In this document: in pieces, positions 62,926-64,000 of the stretch | How positions within the stretch are numbered: the first letter of the stretch is position 1 | How the letters are laid out: every line of letters starts with the position of its first letter | DNA from: JARYLZ01 sp964388275 | GTDB taxonomy: Bacteria > Bacteroidota > Ignavibacteria > SZUA-365 | Assembly (NCBI GenBank): GCA_964388275.1 | Contig: CAYLZD010000008.1 | Coordinates: 1-64,000 of the forward strand | Length of the DNA: 64,000 nucleotides | Reading direction: 5' to 3' | Made by a program: the position numbers and the translations under genes | The notes under the pieces: model-generated | The model's database searches: none | What the model saw: only the letters and a program-made list of their open reading frames with translations | Told to the model about the DNA's origin: nothing

Positions 62926-63333
62926 AATGGTGAAGCGCGCCGCGAAACCATGCTTGAGTTGTTCGATCTCTCGGGAAGCGCGCATAAGAAGCTGAGGGAA
63001 TTGTCGGGAGGCATGCGTCAGTAAGTATGCGCCGTCATGGCGCTGATGTTCGACGCGCCGATGTACGTGCTCGACGAGCCGACCGCGGGACTGGACCCGC
63101 TCATGGCACGGAGAGTCAAGGATATTCTCCTCGAGGAGAAGAAACGCGGAAAGTCGATACTTCTCGCTTCGCGCATCATGGGAGACATCGAGGAACTCGC
63201 CGACAGGGCAGTCGTTCTTCTGGAAGGAAAGGTGATTTTCGACGGAACCATAGGGGAACTCGGAGACGCGACCGGCCGTGCCGGAATCGAACGGGCCGTC
63301 GCGGCGCTGCTCGAAAACGGCAAGGCGGATTAA
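62926..63333 (+). pseudogene. Decayed ABC transporter ATP-binding protein (5' part missing, internal stop)
   Basis: The frame reads LELFDLSGSAHKKLRELSGG (ABC signature), MRQ, then TAA at 63022-63024 where functional relatives usually have Lys, and continues VMALMFDAPMYVLDEPTAGL (Walker B, D-loop) and KRGKSILLASRIMGDIEELA to a real stop. There is no Walker A: about 90 N-terminal residues are missing, replaced by the leader of valS. Closest in style to the ATPases of NosF-like exporters. The permease start overlaps its stop as TAATG, which shows they were once an operon. Confidence 0.75.
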
Positions 63334-63870
63334 TGACATCCGTGCTGATCAAATACCAGCTACGGAACATTTTACGCAGCCGCTGGATTACAATTTACTG
63401 CCTGCTGTTTGCGATCACCGGCGAACTGCTCCATCAGCACAGCGGCGATGTGAGGAACATGCAGCTGGGTTTGATGTATGCCACGCTGGCGGCTGTTCCG
63501 CTGATATCCCTGGTATTCGGCACGTTGTATTTTCACAATTCTAGGGAATTCCATGCAATACTCGCCGCGCAGCCCTTGTCGCGCGGAAAGGTGTTTTTCA
63601 GTTCCTGGGCGACGGCAGCCGGAACGCCGGCTCTCGCGTACGCGGTGGGAACGGCGGTCCCGGTTGAATCCGATAGATCTTTCCAGAATAGTGCTGACAC
63701 GGAGGTTCGACGCCTCGGCTCTCATGGGATACACCGGCGCGGTCTTCGAACAAGCCCTGGGAGACGCTCAGGGTCTCCTGCTGGCGGCCGCGGTCATGTG
63801 CCTCTGGATCATGGCTCCGCTGCTGCTCGCCCGGCGGGCGTTTGTGCGAAGCGATTTCCGAACAGGCGAG
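63333..63870 (+). pseudogene. Decayed ABC permease with internal deletion and frameshift
   Basis: From ATG 63333 the protein begins MTSVLIKYQLRNILRSRWIT and has TM segments (AAVPLISLVFGTLYFHN, HAILAAQPLSRGKVFFSSW), as in NosY-like permeases. Near 63660 the sense of the sequence moves to another frame: LNPIDLSRIVLTRRFDASAL, MGYTGAVFEQALGDAQGLLL, WIMAPLLLARRAFVRSDF, the C-terminal TM region of the same family. About 100 central residues are absent, and the usual stop after the final SDF is also changed. The first frame stays open to the window edge but ceases to look like a permease after the junction. Confidence 0.7.
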
Positions 63871-63902
63871 TCCATGCGGCGGCCGCCGACCCGGCACAAG
63901 TC

Positions 63903-64000
63903 TCAAAGCAGCTTGCGTATCGATGCTTCCCACTCTTCTTTCGTCTCCAGACCCACTTTCACGGCTCTCACTATCCCCTCGCGGTCGATCAGGAATGTGG
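63903..64000 (-). CDS. C-terminal end of a thioredoxin-like (TlpA/ResA-type) protein, partial
   Basis: The minus strand enters from the right edge and reads FLIDREGIVRAVKVGLETKE, EWEASIRKLL and stops at 63903. FLIDreGiVra with a Gly after the strand is the C-terminal pattern of thioredoxin-fold thiol-disulphide oxidoreductases. The CxxC and the N-terminus are beyond the window. Confidence 0.7.
   Translation of the reverse strand, partial: TFLIDREGIVRAVKVGLETKEEWEASIRKLL

Overview
The window reads as one contig from a Gram-negative bacterium of the Bacteroidota/Chlorobiota (FCB) superphylum, most likely an Ignavibacteria- or Kapabacteria-like lineage. The support is threefold: about eleven secreted proteins end in type IX secretion (T9SS/Por) C-terminal sorting domains, there is an LptD-type outer-membrane protein and a TonB receptor with a carboxypeptidase-regulatory-like N-terminal domain, and Shine-Dalgarno sequences are often weak. 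Most genes are GC-rich. One gene (1657-2865) is strikingly AT-rich. This lineage call is inference; no rRNA or ribosomal protein gene is present.

Left third (1-29 kb): a truncated TPR gene and a small partner, the AT-rich T9SS gene, a long gene-poor stretch (2.9-4.05 kb), an NHL-repeat propeller protein, a frameshifted pseudogene, tRNA-Gly(CCC) with its terminator, a DUF4382 lipoprotein, small T9SS and DUF2164 proteins, an S1/P1-type nuclease with a T9SS tail, a large BNR/Fn3-like T9SS protein, a membrane-anchored WD40 protein divergent from a four-helix membrane protein, a transglutaminase-like T9SS protein divergent from an outer-membrane barrel, an SNF2 helicase plus SWIM-zinc-finger pair, and an AAA/DUF4143 ATPase gene bracketed by two inverted copies of a 41-bp self-palindrome, followed by an FG-GAP-type T9SS protein.

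Middle third (29-47.5 kb): a TPR histidine kinase translationally coupled to a NarL-type regulator, a seven-repeat SBBP propeller protein, an ELWxxDGT-repeat protein, a PadR regulator with a TonB-dependent receptor behind a 16-bp-period triple repeat, an SRPBCC protein, a solitary palindrome, a lipoprotein, a T9SS protein, and a sigma / anti-sigma / lipoprotein operon in which the anti-sigma protein appears fused to a barrel-like C-terminal domain. Period-7 tandem repeats recur in the spacers.

Right third (47.5-64 kb): initiator tRNA with terminator, lon and prmC overlapping, galK convergent with prmC and downstream of lptD, a MORN-repeat protein, an outer-membrane barrel and a VPS10/sortilin-like T9SS protein downstream of valS, a decayed ABC transporter (ATPase plus permease), and the 3' end of a thioredoxin-like gene.

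The most unusual items are the palindrome-bracketed ATPase gene (with a promoter-like TTTG element inside the palindrome arm), the predicted trans-envelope anti-sigma/barrel fusion, the recurring composite heptamer repeats, and two decayed genes that look like relatives of each other.
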